From Mycobacterium sp. (GTDB lineage: Bacteria > Actinomycetota > Actinomycetes > Mycobacteriales > Mycobacteriaceae), in the NCBI RefSeq assembly GCF_029961025.1, contig NZ_JASBVP010000002.1, positions 248,001-312,000 on the forward strand: DNA of 64,000 nt, given 5' to 3'. Both the position numbers and the translations under genes were made by a program. Position 1 is the first letter of the stretch; each line of letters starts with the position of its first letter. The notes under the pieces were generated by a model. The model saw only the letters and a program-made list of their open reading frames with translations. It searched no databases and had not been told where the DNA came from. Below, piece after piece: positions 39,051 to 48,797 of the stretch.

Positions 39051-40087
39051 TGCGGTGTGCACCTTCCGGTCGGCTGCTGAAAAAGCCTGACCGTGCGGAC
39101 CGGGCCGCCGGGCTGCAGGCCGTTCAGCGTGAGCGTGAGGTCACAGATGTAGAGGTTGACGAAGTCGCCGTAGGTGCCGGCGCTGCGTCCGATGAGGGTG
39201 AGCGCGGTCGGCAATTTATGGGCCAGATCGTCGAGGCGGTCGGCCTGGTCGACCAGCGGCTGCAAGACGCCCTGCGCGGATGAGACCGTCTTCTGCAGCA
39301 GGGGCCGGTTCTCCGCCAGCAGGCCGTTCAGCTGACCGGTGGCATCGCTTAAGTTCGCCACGCTCTGTGCGATCGGGTTCGCCTGATCCGACAGCCCGGT
39401 GATCAGCGTCTCGAGTTTGACGACGGTCGCGTCGGCCTCTCCCGCGTGTTTGACGATAGTGTCCAGCACGGTGTTCAGGTTCTTCACCACCGAGCCGATC
39501 GCCTCATCCCGGTCGGCCAGGGCGGAGGTGAGCCGCGCGGTCTGGTCCAGGATGTCGTTGATCGTTCCGCCCTGCCCCTCAAACACCGTGATGATCGCCG
39601 AGGCGATGGTGTTCACCTTCTGCGGATCCAGCGCCCGGAACACCGGCCGGAAACCGCCGATCAGCGCGTCGAGATCCAGGGCCGGGGCGGTGCGCGCCAG
39701 CGGAATAAACCCGCCCGCCGGCAACCGCCGGTCGGCGCCCTCGCCGGTGCCGCGCTGGAGCTCCAGGTAGCGATCGCCGATCAGGTTGGCGTAGCGGATG
39801 TGCGCGGTGGTCGACTGATACAGCGGAAGCGACCGGTCGACGTCGAAGTCCACCCGCACCCGCCTGTCGCCGTCGACCAGTCGCACGTTTTTGACCTTGC
39901 CGACCTCCACTCCGGAGGCCCGCACGAACTGGCCGGGACGCAACCCGCTGGCCGAGGAGAACTCCGCGGAGTACCCGACGGTGTTCTCGAATCGGACCTG
40001 GCCAAACACCACCACGGTGATCGCGGTGAAGGCCAGCAACACCACGGAAACAACAGCGAGTTTGATCGCGCTCGGAGTGATGTTCAT
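39047..40087 (-). CDS. mceB: Mce-family protein MceB
   Basis: MNITPSAIKLAVVSVVLLAFTAITVVVFGQVRFENTVGYSAEFSSASGLRPGQFVRASGVEVGKV. Confidence 0.93.
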   Translation of the reverse strand: MNITPSAIKLAVVSVVLLAFTAITVVVFGQVRFENTVGYSAEFSSASGLRPGQFVRASGVEVGKVKNVRLVDGDRRVRVDFDVDRSLPLYQSTTAHIRYANLIGDRYLELQRGTGEGADRRLPAGGFIPLARTAPALDLDALIGGFRPVFRALDPQKVNTIASAIITVFEGQGGTINDILDQTARLTSALADRDEAIGSVVKNLNTVLDTIVKHAGEADATVVKLETLITGLSDQANPIAQSVANLSDATGQLNGLLAENRPLLQKTVSSAQGVLQPLVDQADRLDDLAHKLPTALTLIGRSAGTYGDFVNLYICDLTLTLNGLQPGGPVRTVRLFQQPTGRCTPQ

Positions 40088-41298
40088 GGGTTGATCGTGT
40101 ACTCCCCCATCTGACGGCCCCACACGTATTCGATCGCCCACGGCGTGCCGATCTCGAAATGGTTGTAGGGAGCGATACTGGCGCCGGTATCCATCAGCAG
40201 CATCGGTGCCGGCCACAGATCGCGGGTGATCTTCTGCCAGCAGCCCGGCGCCCCGCCGGGGCCCCCGCGGGCGTTGACCCGGGGCAAGTTGTCGGGATAG
40301 ACGTAGGGGTTCAGGCCGCCGACGACCTGGGTGTGCACCCGGACGGAATATCCGTTGCCGGCTTCGGTGTTGGCGACCGCGGGCGCCACCTCCGCGGCGT
40401 TGCGGATGGTGCAGAACAGCTCGGGGCTGTAGGTGTCGAGCAGGCCGGTGGTGGGAACCAGCTCGGTCAGCGTCTGCACCAGGTGCTGGCGGCTGCGGTC
40501 CAGCACGTCGGCACCGGTGTTGGCGAAACCGGTGGCCGCCAGCAGCGTGGCATCCAGATCCTTTTGCTGCTCATTGAGGGTGCGCGCCGTGGTGCTGATG
40601 TTGGCCAGAAAGCTCCACAGATCCGGAGACGCGTCGGCCAGGACATCGACCACCCGCCCTAGCTGGTGCACATCGTGGTGCAGCTGGCTCATCCGCGGGT
40701 TGAGGTTGTCGAGAAACCTGTCGCCGTTGATCAGCGAGTTGCCGAATTTGTCGCCGAGCCCGGACAGGGCCTCCGCGGCGCCGCCCAGCGTCAGGTTCAG
40801 CTTGACCGGATCCACCGACTGCGCGATGGCGGTCAGGGTCTCAAACACCGTGTTGATCTCGGTGGTCACCGACCTGGCGTCGATCACGGTGCCGCTGGTG
40901 ATCGGCGGTCCCGGGTGCTTTGGCGAGTGCAGCGCCACGTACTTCTCGCCGAACAATGTGGTCGCCTTGATCGCGGCGACCACATTGTCGGGAATCAGCG
41001 GCAGATACTGCGGTGACACGTCCAGGGTGAACTTCGCCGCCGGCTTGCCGTCACGATCGATCTCGGCGATGTTCGCCACCTGACCGATCCGGACGCCGTT
41101 GAGGGTCACCTTCGACCCCGGGCCCACCAGCAGGCCCGCCCGGTCGGCCACCAGCGTCAACGGCGCCTTCGGCGTGAAACCGCCCCGAAACTGCACATAG
41201 ATGAGGACGCCGATGAGGGTGAGCACCGCCAGCGCGACGGCGGCCACGGTCTTATACGGCGGGGTTCGCTGCGGTACCGCGGTGATCTGTGTCGTCAT
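40084..41298 (-). CDS. mceA: Mce-family protein MceA
   Basis: PLTLVADRAGLLVGPGSKVTLNGVRIGQVANI; first mce gene after yrbEB. Confidence 0.93.
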   Translation of the reverse strand: MTTQITAVPQRTPPYKTVAAVALAVLTLIGVLIYVQFRGGFTPKAPLTLVADRAGLLVGPGSKVTLNGVRIGQVANIAEIDRDGKPAAKFTLDVSPQYLPLIPDNVVAAIKATTLFGEKYVALHSPKHPGPPITSGTVIDARSVTTEINTVFETLTAIAQSVDPVKLNLTLGGAAEALSGLGDKFGNSLINGDRFLDNLNPRMSQLHHDVHQLGRVVDVLADASPDLWSFLANISTTARTLNEQQKDLDATLLAATGFANTGADVLDRSRQHLVQTLTELVPTTGLLDTYSPELFCTIRNAAEVAPAVANTEAGNGYSVRVHTQVVGGLNPYVYPDNLPRVNARGGPGGAPGCWQKITRDLWPAPMLLMDTGASIAPYNHFEIGTPWAIEYVWGRQMGEYTINP

Positions 41299-41303
41299 GG
41301 CAC

Positions 41304-42173
41304 CTACACCGTGAGGTTGAAGTTCGGGTTGACACCGTAAAGCGCCAACGAGCCGAGCATGGCCACTGCCACCACCGCTACCAGCGAGAAGCGCATGGAC
41401 CGGCCGACGGCTTCGCCGACGCCGACCGGGCCACCCGCGGCGGTGTAACCGTAGTAGCAGTGGGTGATCATCACCAGCAGCGCGATGATGACGGCCTCGA
41501 CGAAGGACCACAGCACGTCGTCGGGCCGCAGAAACGTCCGGAAGTAGTGGTTGTAGGTGCCGGTGGGCTGTCCGTACAACCCCGTGGTGACCAGCTGCGG
41601 GGACAGGAACGCCATGAGCATCGCCAACGCGTACAGCGGGCCGATCACCACGATCACGGCAATCATCCGGGTGGACGCCAGATAAGCGATCGACTTGACC
41701 CCCATCACCTCCAGCGCGTCGATCTCCTCGCTGATGCGCATCGCCCCCAGTTCGGCGGTGGCACCGGCGCCGACCGTGGCCGCCAGCGCGATTCCGGTGA
41801 CCACCGGCGCGGCGATGCGCACGTTGACCAGCGCGGCGAAAAACGCGGTGAACACGCCGACGCCGATGTTGCCCAGTGACGCGAAGCCCTGGATCGCGAC
41901 CAGCGACGCACCGGCCAGCGTCACGAAGGCGACGATGGCGACGGTGCCACCCACAACCGCCAGCGCGCCGGTACCCATGCCGATCTGAGCGATCAACCGC
42001 AGCGTCTCCGCGCGGTACCGGCGCAGCGTGAACGCGATCTGGCCCAGGCTCACCAGGGAGAACCACACCATCCGCCCGAAGGCGTCCAGGAACCTGGCCG
42101 GGCTTCCGGCGTAGTGGTCAAGGCCGGCGGCAAGACGCGGGAAGCGTGCGCGCAGAACGGGAGCGTTGGCCAT
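41304..42173 (-). CDS. yrbEB: ABC-type permease YrbEB (MlaE family)
   Basis: GAMRISEEIDALEVMGVKSIAYLASTR motif; adjacent to mceA. Confidence 0.92.
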   Translation of the reverse strand: MANAPVLRARFPRLAAGLDHYAGSPARFLDAFGRMVWFSLVSLGQIAFTLRRYRAETLRLIAQIGMGTGALAVVGGTVAIVAFVTLAGASLVAIQGFASLGNIGVGVFTAFFAALVNVRIAAPVVTGIALAATVGAGATAELGAMRISEEIDALEVMGVKSIAYLASTRMIAVIVVIGPLYALAMLMAFLSPQLVTTGLYGQPTGTYNHYFRTFLRPDDVLWSFVEAVIIALLVMITHCYYGYTAAGGPVGVGEAVGRSMRFSLVAVVAVAMLGSLALYGVNPNFNLTV

Positions 42174-42174
42174 C

Positions 42175-42972
42175 TCAGTGCGCCGTCCCGAACCGCACGC
42201 CGATGGTGGTGAGAATCGCATTGACCGCGTACAACGCGACCACGCACAACACGATGGTCTCGTTTACGGCGGTGCCGACGCCTTTGGCGCCGCCCGAGAC
42301 CGTCAGCCCCCGGTAGCAGCCCACCAGGCCGGCGATCAGCCCGAACGTCACGGCCTTGACCGTGGCGATGACCACCTCGGGCAGCCCGGTCAGCAGGGTT
42401 AGCGTGGACAGGAATGAGCCCGCCGAAACGTGCTGGAGATACACGCTGAAGAGAAACCCGCCGACCAGCCCGACGATGACGACCAGGCTGTTGAGCAAGC
42501 CGGAAACCACAGTCGCGGCGACCACCCGGGGCACCACCAGCCGGTGGATGGGGTCGATGCCCATCACCTCCATGGCGTCGATCTCCTCACGGATGGTGCG
42601 GGCGCCCAAGTCGGCGCAGATGGCGGTGGAACCGGCGCCGGCGATCACCAGCACCGTGGTGAGCGGGCCCAGTTGGGTGACCGCGCCGATGGCTGCGCCC
42701 GCACCTGAGATATCGGCCGCGCCGAACTCGGCGAGCAGCACGTTCAGCGTGAAGGTCAAGAGCACGGTCAGCGGAATCGAGGCCATGATGGTCGGCAACA
42801 AGGTGACACTCAGCAGGAACCAGCACTGCTCAACCAGCTCCCGCCATTCCAGTGGCCAGCGGAACAGCGCCTTGCCGGTCAGCGCGCACATCCGCGCGAA
42901 ACCACCCACCAGCGCGACCGGTTCCTTCAGCCGACCACCGGCATAGGTGGCGGCCCCGCTCGGCGCCGTCAT
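42175..42972 (-). CDS. yrbEA: ABC-type permease YrbEA (MlaE family)
   Basis: LGARTIREEIDAMEVMGIDPIHRLVVPR motif. Confidence 0.92.
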   Translation of the reverse strand: MTAPSGAATYAGGRLKEPVALVGGFARMCALTGKALFRWPLEWRELVEQCWFLLSVTLLPTIMASIPLTVLLTFTLNVLLAEFGAADISGAGAAIGAVTQLGPLTTVLVIAGAGSTAICADLGARTIREEIDAMEVMGIDPIHRLVVPRVVAATVVSGLLNSLVVIVGLVGGFLFSVYLQHVSAGSFLSTLTLLTGLPEVVIATVKAVTFGLIAGLVGCYRGLTVSGGAKGVGTAVNETIVLCVVALYAVNAILTTIGVRFGTAH

Positions 42973-43157
42973 CGCTGTGCCCTCACGATCGGAGGCCTCC
43001 CACACCGACACCCACTGCCGTGTGATGCCGCACCTGTCCCCTCCTTGCCCGTCTCGGCGGGTGACCACCGACTCGTTGCCCGGTCGTCCATCCTGTCATC
43101 GCACCAGCGTCGGCACGAACTCACCCCGTGCGCGGCGCCACACATTCGCACCGCAAG

Positions 43158-43175
43158 GTTGGTTAGAGGTTGGTT
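43158..43175 (-). promoter_or_regulatory. Direct repeat AACCAAC-CTCT-AACCAAC (minus strand), candidate regulator site 185 bp upstream of yrbEA
   Basis: Plus-strand GTTGGTTAGAGGTTGGTT; same architecture at 19926 and 48493. Confidence 0.65.
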
Positions 43176-43395
43176 CAGTATCGACTTATTAGCCGCGCCG
43201 GGGTTTCGGTCACGAGCACCCGACTCGGCGTGGTTGGGAGCATAGCGGCTGTTATGGGTTTGTGACCACTATTACGCGCAACTGCTACGCTCACGCGATG
43301 CCCGCAGCTGCACCTCGGCCACCGAGACCAGGCGATTCTGAAAGCCGGCCGCCGGGCGAGAAGCGGCCGGGGCCGGCGGCCGCCGGGCGATCGAG

Positions 43396-45027
43396 CTACG
43401 ACGGGCGCCGGCCGAGCATTTCGATCGCGATCTCGCGCATCTCGACTTTGCGGACCTTGCCGGTGACGGTCATCGGAAAGGCGTCGACGACGTGGACGTA
43501 GCGCGGGATTTTGTAATGCGCCAGCTTGCCCTCGGCGAAGGCCCGCAGGGCCTCGGCGGTCAGCGGCGGGGCCCCTTCCCGGATCCGGACCCACGCCATG
43601 AGCTCCTCCCCGTATCGGGGATCCGGAACCCCAATCACCTGCGCATCCACGATATCGGGATGGGTATGCAGAAACTCTTCGATCTCACGCGGATAGATGT
43701 TCTCACCGCCGCGGATCACCATGTCCTTGATCCGCCCGACGATGCTCACATAACCCTCGGAGTCCATGATCGCCAAGTCCCCGGTATGCATCCAGCGAGC
43801 GGCGTCGATCACCTCGGCGGTCAAATCGGGCCGCTCCCAGTAGCCCAGCATCACCGAGTATCCGCGGGTGCATAATTCGCCGGGCGTGCCCCGGGGCACC
43901 GTGAGCCCGCTTTGCGGGTCGACGATCTTGATCTCCAGGTGCGGGTGCACCCGCCCCACGGTGGACACTCTCCGGTCGATGGAATCCGCGGAGCTAGTCT
44001 GCGTCGAGACCGGTGAGGTTTCGGTCATGCCGTAGCAGATCGTGATCTCGGTGATGCCCATGCGTTCGATGACTTGTTTCATCACCTCCACCGGGCACGG
44101 CGAGCCGGCCATGATTCCGGTGCGCAGGCTGGCCAGGTCAAAGTCATCGAAACCGGGTTCGGCCAGTTCGGCGATGAACATCGTGGGCACGCCGTAAAGC
44201 GAGGTGCAGCGCTCGTCTTGGACGGCCTGAAGGGTGGCGCGCGGGTCGAACGACGGCGCCGGCAGCACCATGCAGGCGCCGTGGCTCGTCGCCGCCAGGT
44301 TGCCCAGGACCATGCCGAAACAGTGGTAGAACGGCACCGGGATGCAGATCCGGTCGGCCTGCGTGTAGCCGCAGGTCTCCCCGACGAAAAAGGCGTTGTT
44401 GAGGATGTTGTGGTGGCTCAGCGTGGCGCCCTTCGGAAACCCGGTGGTGCCCGACGTGTATTGGATGTTGATCGGGTCGTCGGCACCGAGGGTCTTGCCC
44501 ACCTGCGACAGCTGCGCGGGGTCGGCCCGCCGGCCGGCGTCGAGCAGCGCCCGCCACTCGTCGCTCCCGAGTAACACCACCTGTCCGAGCGCCGCGCATC
44601 GCGGCCGGACGTCATCGATCATCCGGGCGTAGTCCGAAGTCTTGAACTTCTCCGCCGCGATCAACAGGCTGACGCCGGCCTGGTTGAGGACATACTCCAG
44701 TTCGTGAACGCGATACGCGGGGTTGATGTTGACCAGGATCGCCCCGATCTTCGCCGTCGCGTACTGGGTGATGGTCCACTCCGCGCAGTTGGGCGCCCAG
44801 ATGCCCACCCGGTCACCCTTGTTAATCCCGTATCCGAGGAGGCCGAGTGCCAGCGCGTCGATCTCCGCGACCAGCTCCCGATACGTCCAGCGCCGGCCCG
44901 TCCAGCATTCGACCAGCGCGTCGCGGGCGGCGAACGCCCGCGACGCGCGGTCTAGATTGTCACCGATCGTGTCACCGAGCAGCGGGACATCCGCGGGTCC
45001 CGACGCGTAGCTCGGCTCAGGTGGCAT
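43396..45027 (-). CDS. FadD-family acyl-CoA ligase
   Basis: [43 protein letters not shown]. Confidence 0.9.
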   Translation of the reverse strand: MPPEPSYASGPADVPLLGDTIGDNLDRASRAFAARDALVECWTGRRWTYRELVAEIDALALGLLGYGINKGDRVGIWAPNCAEWTITQYATAKIGAILVNINPAYRVHELEYVLNQAGVSLLIAAEKFKTSDYARMIDDVRPRCAALGQVVLLGSDEWRALLDAGRRADPAQLSQVGKTLGADDPINIQYTSGTTGFPKGATLSHHNILNNAFFVGETCGYTQADRICIPVPFYHCFGMVLGNLAATSHGACMVLPAPSFDPRATLQAVQDERCTSLYGVPTMFIAELAEPGFDDFDLASLRTGIMAGSPCPVEVMKQVIERMGITEITICYGMTETSPVSTQTSSADSIDRRVSTVGRVHPHLEIKIVDPQSGLTVPRGTPGELCTRGYSVMLGYWERPDLTAEVIDAARWMHTGDLAIMDSEGYVSIVGRIKDMVIRGGENIYPREIEEFLHTHPDIVDAQVIGVPDPRYGEELMAWVRIREGAPPLTAEALRAFAEGKLAHYKIPRYVHVVDAFPMTVTGKVRKVEMREIAIEMLGRRPS

Positions 45028-46129
45028 GGACGATGACCCCCCGGATGTTCTTGCCGTCCCGCAAATCCTGATAGCCCTCGTTCACCTGCTCAAGGGTGTA
45101 CTTCTTGGTGATCAGCTCGTCCAGCTTGAGCTGACCGGCGTCGTAGAGCCGCAGCAACTTCACGATGTCGTACTGGGGATTGGCCGACCCGAACAGGGAA
45201 CCCCTGATCGTCTTCTCGTAAAGCGTCATCACGCAGCCGGACACGTGCACGGTCAGTTTCTCCGGGTTCGCCAGCCCGGTGATCACCACCGTGCCGCCCT
45301 TGCCGATGGCGTTGAAGGCGTCACTGACCACCTGCTCATCGACGGTGCCGACGGTGATGATGGCCTGATCGGCCATCTGCCCCCAGGTCAGTTCGGTGAT
45401 CTTTGCCGCCGCCTCGGCCGCCGTCGCGAACGCGTGCGTGGCGCCGAACTTCAGCGCGGTCTCGCGTTTGAACTCGACCGGGTCGACGGCGATCACGTAC
45501 TTCGCGCCCGCATGCTTCGCGCCCTGCACGGCGTTGATCCCGACCCCGCCGATGCCGTACACCACCGTCGTGTCACCGGCGCGCACGGCGCCGGCGTAGT
45601 TGGCGCTTCCCCACCCGGTCGGTACCCCGCAACCCACCAGCACCGCGCTCTCCAGGGGCAGCCAGTCGTCGACTTTTACCACCGAATGCTCGGAGATCGT
45701 CGCCCGCTCGGCGAAGGTGCCCAGCATGCACATCGCGCCGAAGTCGGCATCGCCCAAATGGAACCGGAACGTCCCGTCCGGCATGCAGCCCTCGAGGATG
45801 GTCGCGCCCATGTCGCACAAGCTGGAACGGCCGGTCGCGCAGTAACGGCACCGTCCACAGTTGGGGATGAAGCTGCACACCACATGATCACCCGGCTTGA
45901 CCTTGGTGACACCCTCGCCGACGTCCTCGATGATTCCCGCGCCCTCGTGCCCGCCGACGATCGGGAACCGGGGCGGAAGATCACCATCGGTGAGGTGCAA
46001 ATCGGAATGGCACAGGCCGGCGTGCGTGTATTTGATCAGCACCTCACCGCTTCGCGGCCCATCAAGGTCGAGTTCGACGATCTCGAAGGGCTTACCGCCC
46101 TCGAACAGCACCGCCGCTTTGGTTTTCAT
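45017..46129 (-). CDS. NDMA-dependent (mycofactocin-associated) zinc alcohol dehydrogenase, Rv0761c-like
   Basis: [84 protein letters not shown]. Confidence 0.9.
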   Translation of the reverse strand: MKTKAAVLFEGGKPFEIVELDLDGPRSGEVLIKYTHAGLCHSDLHLTDGDLPPRFPIVGGHEGAGIIEDVGEGVTKVKPGDHVVCSFIPNCGRCRYCATGRSSLCDMGATILEGCMPDGTFRFHLGDADFGAMCMLGTFAERATISEHSVVKVDDWLPLESAVLVGCGVPTGWGSANYAGAVRAGDTTVVYGIGGVGINAVQGAKHAGAKYVIAVDPVEFKRETALKFGATHAFATAAEAAAKITELTWGQMADQAIITVGTVDEQVVSDAFNAIGKGGTVVITGLANPEKLTVHVSGCVMTLYEKTIRGSLFGSANPQYDIVKLLRLYDAGQLKLDELITKKYTLEQVNEGYQDLRDGKNIRGVIVHAT

Positions 46130-46358
46130 CCGTTGCTCTCCTTTCACCGGTTTGGCCGCCCACAGTCTTTCGGCTGTGGCTCACATCGAACCCACCCACG
46201 GACCTCAAGGCCCGCCGGTGACTGAACTTCCCGTTGTCTGTTGAGGGCCAAACCGCGCCCGCCGGTTGAGCCTCGGGATCGTGCCCATCGCGTCTCGGGT
46301 CACCCGCAGCTGCGCCGCCGCGACGAAAGTGCCGCTATCTGGACTCGTCCCACTTGGC

Positions 46359-46405
46359 CGGAAACGCTGGGCCAGCGCTCACCGGCTGCTGGCCCAGCGT
46401 TTCCG
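46359..46405. repeat. Perfect 18-bp inverted repeat (CGGAAACGCTGGGCCAGC-11 nt-GCTGGCCCAGCGTTTCCG)
   Basis: Direct reading; lies between the DUF779 gene and NDMA-ADH. Confidence 0.95.
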
Positions 46406-46495
46406 CGGAGACGGTTCGCCTCGGGGATTTGCGGTGTGCGTTTCGGCTGCCACCCGGCCACGGTGTGGCCGCGCGATCTTGCTCCTCTCTCGTGA

Positions 46496-46897
46496 TCACC
46501 CACTGGCGCTGCGGTCGGCCGACGCCGCGGCGATCTGGGCCTCGAACTCCTCGTCGGTCAAAAGCCTCGACCGAATCAGAAACCGCACCCCCTCGGGGGC
46601 CTCCAGCGAGAACCCGCTGCCGCGGCCCTCGACGACATCCACGGTGAGGTGGGTGTGTTTCCAGTACTCGTACTGGTCGCCACTCATCCAGAACGGGGTG
46701 TCGTCCGCGCCGACCGTGCCGAGTAGCACGTCCGAAGCGCCGACGCGGAATTCGCCCCGCGGGTAGCACATCGGCGCGCTGCCGTCACAGCACCCGCCCG
46801 ACTGATGAAACATCAGCGGTCCGTGCTGCTCGATCAGGCGACGCAGCACTGCCTCGGCGGCCGGTGTGATGTCGACCCGGGACGTGCCGGTCGCCAT
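46496..46897 (-). CDS. DUF779 family protein (Rv0459-like)
   Basis: MFHQSGGCCDGSAPMCYPRGEFRVG...DVLLG; ATG overlaps the aldehyde dehydrogenase stop. Confidence 0.88.
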   Translation of the reverse strand: MATGTSRVDITPAAEAVLRRLIEQHGPLMFHQSGGCCDGSAPMCYPRGEFRVGASDVLLGTVGADDTPFWMSGDQYEYWKHTHLTVDVVEGRGSGFSLEAPEGVRFLIRSRLLTDEEFEAQIAAASADRSASG

Positions 46898-48414
46898 CAG
46901 AAGAACCCCAGCTTGTTCGGTGAGTAGCTGACCAGCAGGTTCTTGGTCTGCTGGTAGTGCTCCAGCATCATCTTGTGGGTTTCCCGCCCGATGCCGGACT
47001 TCTTGTACCCGCCGAACGCCGCATGCGCGGGGTATTCGTGGTAGCAGTTGACCCACACCCGGCCGGCCTTGATCTCACGACCCATCCGGTAGGCGGTGTT
47101 GATGTCCCGCGTCCACACCGCCGCGCCCAGCCCGTAGAGGGTGTCGTTGGCTATTTTCAGCGCTTCCTCGGTGGAGTCGAACGTGGTCACCGACACCACC
47201 GGACCGAAGATCTCCTCCTGGAAGATCCGCATGTCGTTGGTGCCCTTGAAGACCGTCGGCTCGATGTAGTAGCCGCCCGGGTACTCGGGAACCTGCCGTG
47301 GGTTGCCCCCGAGAAGGAGCTCGGCGCCTTCCTTCTTGCCGATGTCGATGTAGGACAGGATCTTCTCGTACTGGTCGTTGCTGGCCTGGGCCCCGATCAT
47401 GGTGTCGGTGTCCAGCGGGCTGCCGCCCTTGATCGCCTTGGTGCGTTCCAGGCAGCGAGCGATGAACTCGTCGTAGATCGACGAGTGGATCAGCGCGCGC
47501 GACGGGCAGGTGCACACCTCACCCTGGTTAAGCGCGAACATCACGAAGCCCTCGACGGCCTTGTCCAGGAACGCGTCGTCGGCCGCCATCACGTCCGGCA
47601 GGAAGATGTTCGGACTCTTGCCACCCAGCTCCAACGTGACCGGGATAATGTTCTCGCTGGCGTATTGCATGATCAGCCGCCCGGTGGTGGTCTCCCCGGT
47701 GAACGCCACCTTGGCCACCCGCGGGCTGGAGGCTAGTGGCTTGCCGGCCTCGACACCGAAGCCGTTGACGACGTTCACCACCCCCGGTGGCAGCAAATCG
47801 CCGATCACCTCCATTACTTTCAGGATCGACACCGGGGTCTGCTCGGCGGGCTTGAGCACGGCGCAGTTACCGGCCGCCAGGGCGGGTGCGAGTTTCCAGG
47901 CGCCCATCAGAATCGGGAAGTTCCATGGGATGATCTGGCCGACCACGCCCAGCGGCTCGTGGAAGTGATACGCGACGGTGTTTTCGTCGATTTCAGAGAT
48001 GCCGCCTTCTTGCGCGCGGATGACGCTGGCGAAGTAGCGGAACTGGTCGACGGTCAGCGGCAGGTCAGCGGCCAGCTCCTCGCGCACCGGCTTGCCCTTT
48101 TCCCAGGTCTCGGCCACCGCCAGCTCTTCGAGATGCTCCTCGATCCGGTCGGCGATCTTGTTCAGCAGCCTCGACCGCTCGGCAACGGGTGTCTTGCCCC
48201 ACTTGTCCGCCGCAGCGTGCGCGGCGTCGAGCGCCAGGTCGATGTCGGCCGCCGACGATCGCGGGACCTCGCAGAACGTCTTGCCATCGACCGGCGACGG
48301 ATTCTCGAAATAACGGCCCTCGACGGGCGGTACCCACTTGCCGCCAATGAAGTTTTCATACCGCGGGGCGAAGTCGACAATGCTTCCCTCGGTACCGGGC
48401 TTGGCGTAAATCAT
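46897..48414 (-). CDS. Aldehyde dehydrogenase (Rv0458-like)
   Basis: [44 protein letters not shown]. Confidence 0.93.
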   Translation of the reverse strand: MIYAKPGTEGSIVDFAPRYENFIGGKWVPPVEGRYFENPSPVDGKTFCEVPRSSAADIDLALDAAHAAADKWGKTPVAERSRLLNKIADRIEEHLEELAVAETWEKGKPVREELAADLPLTVDQFRYFASVIRAQEGGISEIDENTVAYHFHEPLGVVGQIIPWNFPILMGAWKLAPALAAGNCAVLKPAEQTPVSILKVMEVIGDLLPPGVVNVVNGFGVEAGKPLASSPRVAKVAFTGETTTGRLIMQYASENIIPVTLELGGKSPNIFLPDVMAADDAFLDKAVEGFVMFALNQGEVCTCPSRALIHSSIYDEFIARCLERTKAIKGGSPLDTDTMIGAQASNDQYEKILSYIDIGKKEGAELLLGGNPRQVPEYPGGYYIEPTVFKGTNDMRIFQEEIFGPVVSVTTFDSTEEALKIANDTLYGLGAAVWTRDINTAYRMGREIKAGRVWVNCYHEYPAHAAFGGYKKSGIGRETHKMMLEHYQQTKNLLVSYSPNKLGFF

Positions 48415-48492
48415 CTTGGCTCCTCGCTTGCACATGCCCTGCAATTTGCGCAGCACCCACTACTGCGTTGACCAGGATTCTCGCCGGACAGG

Positions 48493-48510
48493 GTTGGTTA
48501 AAAGTTGGTT
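48493..48510 (-). promoter_or_regulatory. Direct repeat AACCAAC-TTTT-AACCAAC (minus strand), candidate regulator site 78 bp upstream of aldehyde dehydrogenase
   Basis: Plus-strand GTTGGTTAAAAGTTGGTT; same architecture at 19926 and 43158. Confidence 0.68.
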
Positions 48511-48797
48511 AAGCGGGCCGCCCGGCCACCTCGAACGATCTCGAACGATGATGCCCGGTGCGCCGCCGCGCAGCCGGGGCCAACCTTACGCCAACCCGCT
48601 GCCCGTAGCGTTGTCCAGCTAACCCTGACACGAGACCGGCACGAAAGGAGCGGCATGCCTGCCCGCGCCCGGCAAAGTAGCCGGCCCGAGGGTACCCTCG
48701 GGCATCGCAGGCGGCTGGGCCCGGATGGTCCGCTCGGGTGTTGTGGGCGAAGCCACCGTAGGACCGTCCCGGCTCCGCCTCCCAGGGGTGAATCCGC

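Noticed and set aside
48530-48550. TCGAACGATC TCGAACGATG direct repeat
   Set aside because: Only 9-10 bp x2; may be chance in this composition
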